In this document: in pieces, positions 1 through 6,728 of the stretch
Numbering within the stretch: the first letter of the stretch is position 1
Layout: each line of letters opens with the position of its first letter
Assembly (NCBI GenBank): GCA_003500165.1
Contig: DNSZ01000301.1
Location: 1 to 6,927 of the forward strand
Direction of reading: 5' to 3'
Source of the DNA: Paracoccaceae bacterium
GTDB taxonomy: Bacteria; Pseudomonadota; Alphaproteobacteria; Rhodobacterales; Rhodobacteraceae
DNA length: 6,927 nt
Program-made: the position numbers and the translations under genes
The notes under the pieces: model-generated
Seen by the model: only the letters and a program-made list of their open reading frames with translations
What the model was told of the DNA's origin: nothing
The model's database searches: none

Positions 1-282
1 CGGCCACCGCCGAAAGCTTACCAACCAGGTGCGGGGGAACTAGTTTCAAATCAGGCTCTGAGGTCTCCGCCCTGGCCGGCTGCGCGACCCTCGGCGCCAG
101 ACCGGGACATTTCTACTTTGCAGGCCAGGAGACACTTCAAACTGGTTGCAACATGCGGTGAAGGCGGGGTGAATTCACACCCGTCGTGCAACGTCACGAT
201 GCAAGAGGAACAATCCGGGGGACCTGACCCATGCATCGCAGCCTCTCATCGCTGACCCTGCTTCCTTCTGCCCTTGTCCAAT

Positions 283-303
283 CCGCCGGCATGGCGCCGG
301 CGG
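283..303. repeat. GC-rich inverted repeat (8-bp stem, 5-base loop)
   Basis: CCGCCGGC at 283-290 pairs perfectly with GCCGGCGG at 296-303 around a 5-base loop. It is the strongest stem in the region after phoB, but neither strand has a run of T after it, so it is not a standard intrinsic terminator. It could protect the 3' end of the operon mRNA, or simply be a by-product of high GC content. Confidence 0.4.
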
Positions 304-395
304 CCCGGGCTTGCACCGCGCGGCCGTCGCGGGGGCGAAAAGCGTGATGCGCCCCTCCGTTGGCTGTGACGGTGGCAGGAAACAGGGCTGACGCC

Positions 396-424
396 AGCTG
401 CAAAGGGTCACGCTCAATGCAGCT
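396..424 (-). terminator. Weak stem-loop just after phoB, possible 3' end element
   Basis: Seven-base perfect arms (AGCTGCA at 396-402, TGCAGCT at 418-424) enclose a 15-base loop and begin about 6 bases past the phoB stop. The position suits a transcript-end structure. The large loop, moderate GC in the stem and missing T-run argue against efficient intrinsic termination, so termination may be Rho-dependent or lie elsewhere. Confidence 0.2.
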
Positions 425-429
425 TGGCA

Positions 430-1134
430 CTACCCCAGCGCATAGCCGGCGCCGCGCACGGTCCGCACCGGATCCGCACCGCCATCGCGGCACAGCGCCT
501 TTCTCAGCCGGCCGATATGAACGTCGACGGTGCGCGCATCGACATAGATGTCGCGGCCCCACACCCGGTCGAGCAATTGCTCGCGGCTCCACACCCGGCC
601 CGGCTTTTCCATGAAGGCGGCAAGCAGGCGAAACTCGGTCGGGCCGAGCCGCAGCATGGTGTCGCCGCGAAACACCTTGTGCTGTTCGGCGTCGAGCACG
701 ATGTCGCCGAAGGCCAGGCGCTGGCCCAGCGCGGCGGGCCGGGTGCGGCGCAGCTGGGCCCGGATGCGGGCCATCAACTCGACCACCGAATAGGGTTTCA
801 CGACATAGTCGTCGGCCCCGGTTTCCAGCCCGCGCACAAGGTCGACCTCTTCGGACCGGGCCGACAGCATGACCACGGGGATGCCGCGGGTCTCGTCCCG
901 GGTCTTCAGCCTTCGGCAGACCTCGATCCCCGAGACCCCGGGCAGCATCCAGTCCAGCACGATCAGGTCGGGCGCCAGCTCGGCGGTCAGCAGCAGCGCC
1001 TCGTCACCGGTCGCCGCCTTGGCGATGCGAAAGCCCTCGGCCTCGAGATTGTAGACCAGCACCTCGCGCTGGGCCGGTTCGTCCTCGACCACCAGCACCA
1101 GCGGGATCGCGGCCGATGCCGCCGCGGCGGCCAT
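430..1134 (-). CDS. phoB: Phosphate regulon response regulator PhoB
   Basis: A 234-residue OmpR-family transcription factor. When phosphorylated by PhoR under phosphate limitation it binds Pho boxes and activates the phosphate regulon. The receiver domain spans about residues 11-130. It has the acidic pair E17-D18, the phosphoacceptor D61 in LIVLDWMLPG, S91 at the switch Thr/Ser position, and K113 in the KPY motif. The winged-helix DNA-binding domain (about 137-234) contains the recognition-helix sequence RTVDVHIGRLRKAL and ends in the usual VRTVRGAGYAL. E. coli PhoB is 229 residues, so this one is full length, with a slightly longer Ala-rich N-terminus (MAAAAASAA). The ATG lies 3 bases after the phoU stop and has only a weak purine-rich site before it, suggesting translation coupled to phoU. 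Motifs, length and the pst-phoU context make PhoB, not another OmpR-type regulator, a firm call. Confidence 0.96.
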   Translation of the reverse strand: MAAAAASAAIPLVLVVEDEPAQREVLVYNLEAEGFRIAKAATGDEALLLTAELAPDLIVLDWMLPGVSGIEVCRRLKTRDETRGIPVVMLSARSEEVDLVRGLETGADDYVVKPYSVVELMARIRAQLRRTRPAALGQRLAFGDIVLDAEQHKVFRGDTMLRLGPTEFRLLAAFMEKPGRVWSREQLLDRVWGRDIYVDARTVDVHIGRLRKALCRDGGADPVRTVRGAGYALG

Positions 1135-1137
1135 CCG

Positions 1138-1857
1138 TCAGCCCTTGGGTCCGCCGATGCCGGCGGTGTCGTCGGCCTTTGGCCGGTCGTCGAAGGGCAG
1201 ATCGCCGGTGACCAGATAGATCACCTGTTCGGCCACCGCGGTGACATGATCGCCCATCCGTTCGATGTTCTTGGCGATGAAATGCAGATGCATGCAGGCG
1301 GTAATGTTGCGCGGGTCTTCCATCATGTGGGTCAGGAATTCGCGGAACAGCGAGTTGTACATCTGGTCGACCTCGCGGTCGCGGATGCGCACGTCATGTG
1401 CCAGATCCACATCGCGGCGAATATAGGCGTCGAGCGCGTCGCGCAGCATCAGCTCGACCGCCTTGGCCTGGCGGCGCAGCGCGCCGGCCGCGCCTTCGAT
1501 CGGCTGCATCTCGACCAGGGCCGATGTCCGTTTGGAGATGTTCTTGGCGTAGTCGCCGACCCGTTCGAGATTGGCCGAAATCTTCATCACGGTCAGAACC
1601 GTGCGCAGATCGGTGGCGATCGGCTGACGCAGCGCGATCACCCGCGCGACCTCCTCGTCGATTTGCAGTTCCAGCGCATCAATCTGCAGGTCGTTGGCGA
1701 CCACCTGTTCGGCGCGATCCTCGTCGCGCAGCTCCAGCGCCTTGGTGGCCTCGGCGATGGCGGTTTCCACCATGCCGCCCATCTTCATGACCTCGGCCTG
1801 GATGGTTTCCAGGTCGCGGTCGAACGCCGCGTGAATATGTGCGTTTTCCACGGTCAC
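1138..1857 (-). CDS. phoU: Phosphate signalling protein PhoU
   Basis: A 239-residue, all-helical protein close in length to E. coli PhoU (241). It is a cytoplasmic negative regulator of the Pho response, thought to link the PstSCAB transporter to the PhoR kinase and to limit phosphate uptake. Two PhoU repeats are visible, each with the metal-binding signature: NLERVGDYAKNI at residues 96-107 and NIERMGDH at 197-204. There is no signal peptide or membrane segment. The start used is GTG at 1857, 9 bases after the pstB stop, with a purine-rich AGGGCAGG just upstream; a second GTG two codons later is an alternative. The C-terminal tail (about residues 220-239) is rich in Asp, Gly, Pro and Lys and is probably disordered. 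The position between pstB and phoB is the classical one. Confidence 0.96.
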   Translation of the reverse strand: MTVENAHIHAAFDRDLETIQAEVMKMGGMVETAIAEATKALELRDEDRAEQVVANDLQIDALELQIDEEVARVIALRQPIATDLRTVLTVMKISANLERVGDYAKNISKRTSALVEMQPIEGAAGALRRQAKAVELMLRDALDAYIRRDVDLAHDVRIRDREVDQMYNSLFREFLTHMMEDPRNITACMHLHFIAKNIERMGDHVTAVAEQVIYLVTGDLPFDDRPKADDTAGIGGPKG

Positions 1858-1866
1858 TGGCCTGCC

Positions 1867-2664
1867 CTACCCTATTCTGCCGCTGATGTAGCTTTCCGTA
1901 CGCTCGTCCCGCGGATTGGTGAAGATCTGCCCGGTTTCGCCGTATTCTACCAGATAGCCGAGATGGAAGAACGCGGTTTTCTGGCTGACCCGGGCGGCCT
2001 GCTGCATGGAATGGGTGACGATCACCACCGAATAGCTTTCGCGCAGCTCGTCGATCAGCTCCTCGACCTGGCTCGTCGCGATCGGGTCGAGCGCCGAGCA
2101 GGGTTCGTCCATCAGCAGCACCTCGGGCTCGGTCGCCACGGCGCGGGCGATGCACAGACGCTGCTGCTGGCCGCCCGACAGGCCGGTGCCGGGTTCCTGC
2201 AGACGGTCCTTCACCTCGTCCCACAGCGCCGCCCGGCGCAGCGATTTCTCGACGATCGCGTCCATCTCGGCCTTGCCGGTGGCCAGACCGTGGATGCGCG
2301 GGCCATAGGCAACATTGTCGTAGATCGATTTCGGGAACGGGTTCGGTTTCTGGAACACCATGCCGACGCGGGCGCGCAACTGCACCGGGTCGACCCGCGG
2401 ATCATAGATATCCTCGCCGTCGAGCGTGATCGCGCCTTCGACCCGGGCGATCGGGATGGTGTCGTTCATCCGGTTGAGCACCCGCAGAAAGGTCGACTTG
2501 CCACAGCCCGACGGGCCGATGAAGGCGGTCACCATCTTGTCCTCGACATCGATATCGACATCGATGATCGCCTGCTTGTCGCCATAGAAGACCTGGCATT
2601 TGCGCGCCGACATCTTGATTTCGTTCTGGGTCACGTCGCGCTCCGCATTCCGGGTGTCATACAT
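1867..2664 (-). CDS. pstB: Phosphate ABC transporter ATP-binding protein PstB
   Basis: A 265-residue ABC ATPase that powers phosphate import through PstC-PstA on the cytoplasmic face. All nucleotide-binding motifs are intact: Walker A GPSGCGKST at 50-58, Q-loop Q105 in VFQKPNPFP, signature LSGGQQQR at 162-169, Walker B VLLMDEP at 182-188 with catalytic E187, D-loop SALD at 190-193, and switch histidine H218. The stretches FQKPNPFPKSIYDNVAYGPR and DEPCSALDPIAT are characteristic of PstB among ABC ATPases. The length is close to E. coli PstB (257), with about ten extra N-terminal residues. The ATG is preceded by GGAG (2673-2676) at 8-base spacing and follows the pstA stop by 15 bases. A later in-frame ATG (residue 18) is a possible but less likely start. 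Confidence 0.97.
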   Translation of the reverse strand: MYDTRNAERDVTQNEIKMSARKCQVFYGDKQAIIDVDIDVEDKMVTAFIGPSGCGKSTFLRVLNRMNDTIPIARVEGAITLDGEDIYDPRVDPVQLRARVGMVFQKPNPFPKSIYDNVAYGPRIHGLATGKAEMDAIVEKSLRRAALWDEVKDRLQEPGTGLSGGQQQRLCIARAVATEPEVLLMDEPCSALDPIATSQVEELIDELRESYSVVIVTHSMQQAARVSQKTAFFHLGYLVEYGETGQIFTNPRDERTESYISGRIG

Positions 2665-2679
2665 CGGCTGGGCTCCGTC

Positions 2680-4041
2680 TTACCAGCGCCGCTCGAAGCG
2701 GCGACGCAGGATGATGGCGATCAGGTTCATGGTCAGCATGAACAACAGCAACACGATGATCCCGCCCCAGGCCTTTTCGATGAAGGTGGCGTCGGAGCGG
2801 GAAGCCCAGTTGTAGATCTGCGCCGGCAGGGCCGAATTGGGGCCCTCGAACCCGCCCATGAAGGTTTCGGGATAGCGGGCGATGAACCCGACCATGCCGA
2901 TCAGCAACAAGGGCGCGGTCTCGCCCAGGGCCTGGGCCAGCCCGATGATCGCGCCGGTCAGGATGCCGGGCATCGCCAGCGGCAGGACGTGATGAAAGAC
3001 CGCCTGCATCTTCGACGCGCCGACGCCCAGCGCCGCCTCGCGGATCGAGGGCGGCACCGATTTCAGCGCGGCGCGGGTGGCGATGATGATCGTCGGCAGC
3101 GTCATCAGGCTCAGCACCAGCCCGCCGACCAGCGGCGCCGACGCCTTGAGCGCCTGGATTTCCAGTTGCCCGCCGCCGAACTGGATGAACACCGCAAGGC
3201 CAAGGATGCCGAACACGATCGACGGCACGGCCGCCAGGTTCGAGATGTTGACCTCGATGAAATCGGTGAACCGGTTCTGCGGCGCGAACTCCTCGAGATA
3301 GATCGAGGCCGCCACGCCGATCGGCAGGGACAGGACAAGGACCACCAGCATCATGAAGAACGAGCCCACCACCGAGGCGCCAATGCCCGCCCCGCCGGGA
3401 TTGTCCGATCCGGTATCGACCCCGGTCACGAAGGTCCAGTTGAAGGCCGTGCGCAGCACGCCCGCCTGTTTCAGCGCATCCGCCAGATCGAGGTCGGCAG
3501 CCGTGATGAAGCGGTTTGTGTCGCCGATATCGGCCCGCGCGAACCCGCCCTTGAAATAGCGCTCGACCCGCGACGATGTCGGCAACTCGAACCGGACCGG
3601 CTGGCCGATCGCGTCGGGGTTATCGCGATAGTGGCTCCGCAGGGTGGCGCCGACCTTGCCCAACAGCCTTTCGACCGAGGCGCTGTCGAACTCGAGATCG
3701 AGGCCCCGATCGCGCAACTGATCCGAAAGCGCTGCGATGAAGTAGGTTTCGTATTCCCGGGTTTTGAACAGCACGCTTTCGGCGGCGTCGAACTGGTCCT
3801 CTGTCAGGGTGAAATCGACGGTCACGACGGTGCGCTGAAAGGCCGGCAACCCCGCCGACAGGATGTTCCACAACAGGACGACCAGCAGCGCGCCGGCGGT
3901 CGAGATCGCGATCAGCCCATAGGCCCGGAACCGCGCCTCGGCCGCGTTGCGCCGTTTCATGCGGTCGCTCGTGGCCAGCAGGGATGGCCGCGACGGGGCA
4001 CCCTGCACCGGACGCGGATCGGCGGGCGCTGCATCGGTCAT
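2680..4041 (-). CDS. pstA: Phosphate ABC transporter permease PstA, long form with N-terminal periplasmic domain
   Basis: A 453-residue inner-membrane permease that forms the phosphate channel with PstC. The C-terminal half (about 220-450) is the MetI-like permease core, with hydrophobic segments near 222-246, 268-288, 303-321, 355-385 and 426-446. The EAA coupling loop that docks on PstB starts at EAALGVGAS (335-343) and runs to LPLAMPGI. E. coli PstA is only 296 residues. The extra part is a basic cytoplasmic N-terminus, a membrane segment at about 41-63 and a soluble region at 64-221 that the positive-inside rule places in the periplasm. This resembles the DUF3333 region I recall from alphaproteobacterial PstA proteins. 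The start is the ATG at 4041, which overlaps the pstC stop as ATGA and has GGGAG (4050-4054) 8 bases upstream. An in-frame extension of 18 codons to 4095 lies inside pstC and is rejected. Confidence 0.95.
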   Translation of the reverse strand: MTDAAPADPRPVQGAPSRPSLLATSDRMKRRNAAEARFRAYGLIAISTAGALLVVLLWNILSAGLPAFQRTVVTVDFTLTEDQFDAAESVLFKTREYETYFIAALSDQLRDRGLDLEFDSASVERLLGKVGATLRSHYRDNPDAIGQPVRFELPTSSRVERYFKGGFARADIGDTNRFITAADLDLADALKQAGVLRTAFNWTFVTGVDTGSDNPGGAGIGASVVGSFFMMLVVLVLSLPIGVAASIYLEEFAPQNRFTDFIEVNISNLAAVPSIVFGILGLAVFIQFGGGQLEIQALKASAPLVGGLVLSLMTLPTIIIATRAALKSVPPSIREAALGVGASKMQAVFHHVLPLAMPGILTGAIIGLAQALGETAPLLLIGMVGFIARYPETFMGGFEGPNSALPAQIYNWASRSDATFIEKAWGGIIVLLLFMLTMNLIAIILRRRFERRW

Positions 4042-5501
4042 TCGTACTGCTCCCGATATTTGCGCACGATATACAGCGCGCCCACATTCATGCACAGGGT
4101 GATCACGAACAGCGTGGTGCCAAGCGCAAAGGCGACCAGCACCTCGGGCGAGGCGAAATCGTCATCCCCGGTCAGCTGGCTGACGATCTTGGCGGTCACC
4201 GTGGTCATCGCCTCGAACGGGTTGAGCGACAGCCGCGCCGCGGCCCCTGCCCCCAGTACGACGATCATCGTCTCGCCGATGGCGCGCGAGGCGGCCAGCA
4301 GAATCGCCCCGACAATGCCCGGTAACGCAGCGCGCAGGATCACCTGGCGCACCGTTTCCGACGGTGTCGCGCCCAAAGCGAGCGACCCGTCGCGCAACGA
4401 TTGCGGCACCGCGTTGATGATGTCGTCGGACAGCGACGAGACGAACGGGATCAGCATGATCCCCATGACCAGGCCCGCGGTCATCACCGAGGATGCCTCC
4501 TGCATCCAGCCGATCCCGTCGCGGCCGAACACCGCCATCAGCATCGGGCCGACAGTGAGCAAGGCGAAAAGACCATAGACGATGGTGGGAATGCCTGCCA
4601 GCACCTCGATCGCGGGCTTGGCCACCGCGCGCAGCCGCGGCCCGGCATATTCGGACAGATAGATCGCGGTGAACAGCCCGATCGGCACCGCGACGACAAG
4701 CGCGATCAGCGAAATGTAAAGCGTGCCCCAAAGCAGCGGCAGGATCCCCAGGGTGGAGCCGCCACCAAAGCTCGGGTTCCAGGTCGGCGAGAAAAAGAAC
4801 TCCGCGGCGGGATAAAGCCGAAAGAACGCCACAGTGTTGAAGATCAGCGACAGGACGATCCCGATCGTCGTCAGGATCGCAATCGACGCCGCCATGACCA
4901 GAAGAACCAGCACCCCGCGTTCGACCACGTTGCGCGCGCGAAAATCCTTGTTGCTGCGCATCGCGGCATAGCCAAAGCCAAGCGCGGCCAGCGCCAGCAC
5001 GGCGATTCCCATCGCCAGGGCCGATGTTGCGGTCTTTGCCCGATAGGCCTGGGCCGAGGTCAGGGTTTCGCGGGTGACATCCGAACCCAGCGCGATCCCC
5101 AGATCGGCGCAAGTCTCGCGGATATCGGTGCCTTCCAGACTGGCGCCGCGCGCGACTTCGGGGGGAATCGCGCCTTCGCGAACGCCGACGGTCAGGCATT
5201 GCGCCAGCTTGCCGATATCGGACATCGCCAGGCTGACATCGCCCGACCGCATCGCATCACGGTTCGGCAGATCGGCTGCGACGCTCCAGCCGATCACGAC
5301 CGGCGCGACGATCAGCCAGGCCGCCAGCACCAGCATCGACGGCGCGACCACCATCAGCACCGCGTTCCAGCCATAATAGGACGGCAGGGAATGCAGCCCG
5401 CGCGCATTGCCGCCCGCGCTTGCCAGCGCGCGGTTGCGGGCGACGGCATAACCGATGGCGGCCGCCGCAAAGACGATCAGAACGATCCAGAGGACGGGCA
5501 T
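4038..5501 (-). CDS. pstC: Phosphate ABC transporter permease PstC, long form with N-terminal extension
   Basis: A 487-residue inner-membrane permease, partner of PstA. The permease core occupies about 255-480, with hydrophobic segments near 258-283, 297-320, 338-356, 392-415 and 454-478. Its EAA-type coupling loop reads DGSLALGAT (371-379) followed by LPGIVG. E. coli PstC has 319 residues. The additional N-terminal part has hydrophobic segments at about 4-21, 44-70 and 158-181, and a polar region at 71-157 predicted to be periplasmic from the basic flanks at 22-43 and 182-195. This matches my recollection of the DUF3708 extension in alphaproteobacterial PstC. The periplasmic region holds two cysteines, C102 and C131, that could form a disulfide. 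The ATG at 5501 is chosen because AGGAG lies 6 bases upstream and the protein then starts with a membrane segment. The 17-codon upstream extension has no such support. Confidence 0.95.
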   Translation of the reverse strand: MPVLWIVLIVFAAAAIGYAVARNRALASAGGNARGLHSLPSYYGWNAVLMVVAPSMLVLAAWLIVAPVVIGWSVAADLPNRDAMRSGDVSLAMSDIGKLAQCLTVGVREGAIPPEVARGASLEGTDIRETCADLGIALGSDVTRETLTSAQAYRAKTATSALAMGIAVLALAALGFGYAAMRSNKDFRARNVVERGVLVLLVMAASIAILTTIGIVLSLIFNTVAFFRLYPAAEFFFSPTWNPSFGGGSTLGILPLLWGTLYISLIALVVAVPIGLFTAIYLSEYAGPRLRAVAKPAIEVLAGIPTIVYGLFALLTVGPMLMAVFGRDGIGWMQEASSVMTAGLVMGIMLIPFVSSLSDDIINAVPQSLRDGSLALGATPSETVRQVILRAALPGIVGAILLAASRAIGETMIVVLGAGAAARLSLNPFEAMTTVTAKIVSQLTGDDDFASPEVLVAFALGTTLFVITLCMNVGALYIVRKYREQYE

Positions 5502-5507
5502 CGGCCG

Positions 5508-5512
5508 CTCCT
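5508..5512 (-). promoter_or_regulatory. pstC ribosome-binding site
   Basis: AGGAG with a 6-base spacer before the ATG at 5501. It decides the pstC start in favour of the shorter reading frame over the ORF start at 5552. Confidence 0.85.
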
Positions 5513-5566
5513 GCAATCCATATGGCCCGAAACGGGCGGGCCAGCCGCGCACCGGGCCGGCAAGCA

Positions 5567-5595
5567 GGGGCAGGCCGGATAGGCCGGCCTGCCCC
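5567..5595 (-). repeat. Strong intercistronic stem-loop between pstS and pstC
   Basis: Two perfect 12-base arms (5567-5578 and 5584-5595, GGGGCAGGCCGG and its complement) enclose a 5-base loop. It lies about 32 bases after the pstS stop and 66 bases before the pstC start, in the longest gap of the operon. No T-run follows on the minus strand, so full intrinsic termination is unlikely. A structure here could stabilise the upstream pstS message against 3' decay or partly attenuate read-through, giving more binding protein than permease. That role is inferred from comparable binding-protein transporter operons. Confidence 0.7.
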
Positions 5596-5603
5596 GCCGA
5601 GGC

Positions 5604-5624
5604 AAAAGATCAGGCCGCGCGGCC
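5604..5624 (-). terminator. Palindrome with short T-run directly after pstS, possible attenuator
   Basis: The 12-base perfect palindrome GGCCGCGCGGCC (5613-5624) begins 2 bases after the pstS stop. In the direction of transcription it is followed by TGATCTTTTG, a short run of four T. The palindrome can form only a small hairpin once a loop is allowed, so it would be weak alone. Together with the larger stem at 5567-5595 it makes the region after pstS a plausible site of partial termination. Confidence 0.3.
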
Positions 5625-5626
5625 GA

Positions 5627-6652
5627 TCACATGGTCTCTTCGTTGGCGACCTTGGCCTGGGTGGCGCCCAGTTCCGGATCGGACACCAGGCCGTATTGCG
5701 CCAGCGGGCCGTCCGGGCCGGCCAGCGGGTCCGAGACGAAGAAGGTGGCGTATTCCTTCAGACCGGGGATGACGCCGATATGCGCCTTCTTGATGTAGAA
5801 GAAGAGCGGGCGCGAGACCGGGTATTCGGCGCTGGCGATGGTTTCGGTCGACGGGCTCACGCCCGACATCGTGGCGACCTGCAGCTTGTCGGTGTTGTTC
5901 TCGTAGAACGCCAGACCGAAGACGCCGATGCCTTCGGGGTTCGATTCGAGGCGGGCCAGCGTTTCGGTGTAGTCGCCGTCGATGTCGACCGCGGCGCCAT
6001 CGGTGCGCACCGCCATGCAGGCATCTTCTGCCGCGTCCTCGTCGCCCAGAATCGCGACGATGGCGTCATAGGCTCCCGAAGCCTCGCAGCCCGCCAGCAG
6101 CACCTTTTCTTCGAACACTTCGCGGGTGCCGTGCTTGGTGCCGGGGATGTAGGCGGTGATCGGCTGGTTGGGGAAGCCGTCACGGATCGTCGACCAGTTG
6201 ACGTTTTCGTTCGTGACCATCGCGCCATCCACCGGGATTTCGGCGGCCATCGCCAGATACCAGTCTTCGGGCGTGAAGGCGAACGAATTGCCGTTGATGT
6301 CCGAGGCGAAGACGATGCCGTCATAGCCGATGCGAACCTCGATGATCTCGTCGACGCCATTGGCCGCGCAGGCCTCGATCTCGGAGGCGCGAATCGCGCG
6401 CGAGGCATTGGCGATGTCGATGGTGTTCGCGCCGACGCCCTCGCAGAACCGCTTCAGTCCGGCCGAGGAACCGCCGGATTCCACCACGGGGGTCGGAAAG
6501 TCGGTATTCTCGCCAAACGCTTCGGCGACGATCGAGGCATAGGGCAGCACGGTCGACGAGCCGGCGATCTGGACGTTGTCGCGCGCGGCGGCGGCGGTGG
6601 CCGACAGCGCCGCAAGGGCCAGCGCGGACGTGGTGGTCTTGGCGAAAGGCAT
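5627..6652 (-). CDS. pstS: Periplasmic phosphate-binding protein PstS
   Basis: A 341-residue exported solute-binding protein that captures phosphate and delivers it to PstC-PstA. The N-terminus MPFAKTTTSALALAALSATAAAA is a Sec-type signal peptide with probable cleavage near residue 23, leaving RDNVQIAGSSTV. Phosphate-binding segments typical of the family are visible: GSSTVLPY at 31-38, ESGGSSAG at 59-66, NASRAI at 82-87 and GTREVFEEK at 175-183. Length fits the family (E. coli precursor 346). It has four cysteines in the mature part (C70, C95, C189, C212), an even number in an oxidising compartment. The start at 6652 is supported by GAGGAG 7 bases upstream and by the signal peptide beginning at once; the in-frame extension to 6682 would run into the leader inverted repeat. 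It is the first gene after the Pho box, as expected. Confidence 0.96.
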   Translation of the reverse strand: MPFAKTTTSALALAALSATAAAARDNVQIAGSSTVLPYASIVAEAFGENTDFPTPVVESGGSSAGLKRFCEGVGANTIDIANASRAIRASEIEACAANGVDEIIEVRIGYDGIVFASDINGNSFAFTPEDWYLAMAAEIPVDGAMVTNENVNWSTIRDGFPNQPITAYIPGTKHGTREVFEEKVLLAGCEASGAYDAIVAILGDEDAAEDACMAVRTDGAAVDIDGDYTETLARLESNPEGIGVFGLAFYENNTDKLQVATMSGVSPSTETIASAEYPVSRPLFFYIKKAHIGVIPGLKEYATFFVSDPLAGPDGPLAQYGLVSDPELGATQAKVANEETM

Positions 6653-6659
6653 GCGTTCG

Positions 6660-6665
6660 CTCCTC
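6660..6665 (-). promoter_or_regulatory. pstS ribosome-binding site
   Basis: GAGGAG with a 7-base spacer before the ATG at 6652. It is the best Shine-Dalgarno match in the operon, and it fixes the pstS start ten codons inside the longest open frame. Confidence 0.9.
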
Positions 6666-6682
6666 AGGTTTCTGAAACACAA

Positions 6683-6699
6683 GAGCGCGGGCCGCGCTC
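6683..6699 (-). repeat. Inverted repeat in the pstS leader
   Basis: A perfect 8-base inverted repeat with a single central base (GAGCGCGG / CCGCGCTC). As RNA it would form a 7-bp stem with a 3-base loop. It lies between the Pho box and the pstS ribosome-binding site, 17 bases upstream of the latter, and TTGTGTTT follows it. If transcription starts upstream of about 6700, this would be a 5' leader hairpin able to stabilise the mRNA or cause weak attenuation; the start site is not known. Confidence 0.5.
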
Positions 6700-6728
6700 G
6701 GGCCCGCCCTAGCCGCGGCGCGAGACGC

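Larger units (their letters stand above)
1..429. other. Region downstream of phoB with no recognisable gene
   Basis: This stretch follows the phoB stop codon and reaches the left edge. I see no recognisable protein, tRNA or rRNA. The open frames here give arginine/proline-rich translations with no motif I know. The only small candidate is a 38-codon plus-strand ORF at 231-347 with a purine-rich GGGGGA 8 bases before its ATG and a weakly signal-peptide-like start; I do not call it a gene. Plus-strand frame 1 is open from base 1 to a TGA at 250-252, but nothing in it looks like a known C-terminus. Several GC-rich inverted repeats occur (283-303, 332-355, 396-424), none followed by a T-run in the phoB direction, so the end of the operon transcript is not defined by an obvious intrinsic terminator. 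Confidence 0.6.

Noticed and set aside
39..146. Imperfect inverted repeat AACTAGTTT / AAACTGGTT about 90 bases apart
   Set aside because: It is nine bases with one mismatch and a long spacer, with no flanking duplication or transposase, so there is no support for a mobile element.
194..592. Minus-strand 132-codon frame overlapping the end of phoB
   Set aside because: It starts inside phoB in another frame and has no recognisable motif or ribosome-binding site; it is an out-of-frame shadow that continues into non-coding DNA.
2543..2566. Tandem 12-base repeat (tcgacatcgata / tcgacatcgatg) inside pstB
   Set aside because: It encodes the IDVDIDV stretch of PstB before Walker A; alternating Ile/Val and Asp codons explain it, and the frame is undisturbed.
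424..4578. A 1384-codon plus-strand open frame antisense to phoB, phoU, pstB, pstA and part of pstC
   Set aside because: phoB, phoU, pstB and pstA happen to share one minus-strand frame, and this plus-strand frame pairs with their codons position 1 to position 3. An antisense stop would need TTA, CTA or TCA in those genes, codons that are rare at this GC content. The translation is His/Asp/Gln/Arg-rich with no known domain.
4401..6712. Plus-strand open frames of 393 and 430 codons over pstC and pstS
   Set aside because: They have the same codon-aligned antisense relation to pstC and pstS, and low-complexity Arg/Gly/Asp-rich products. The sense genes have full motifs, ribosome-binding sites and a signal peptide.
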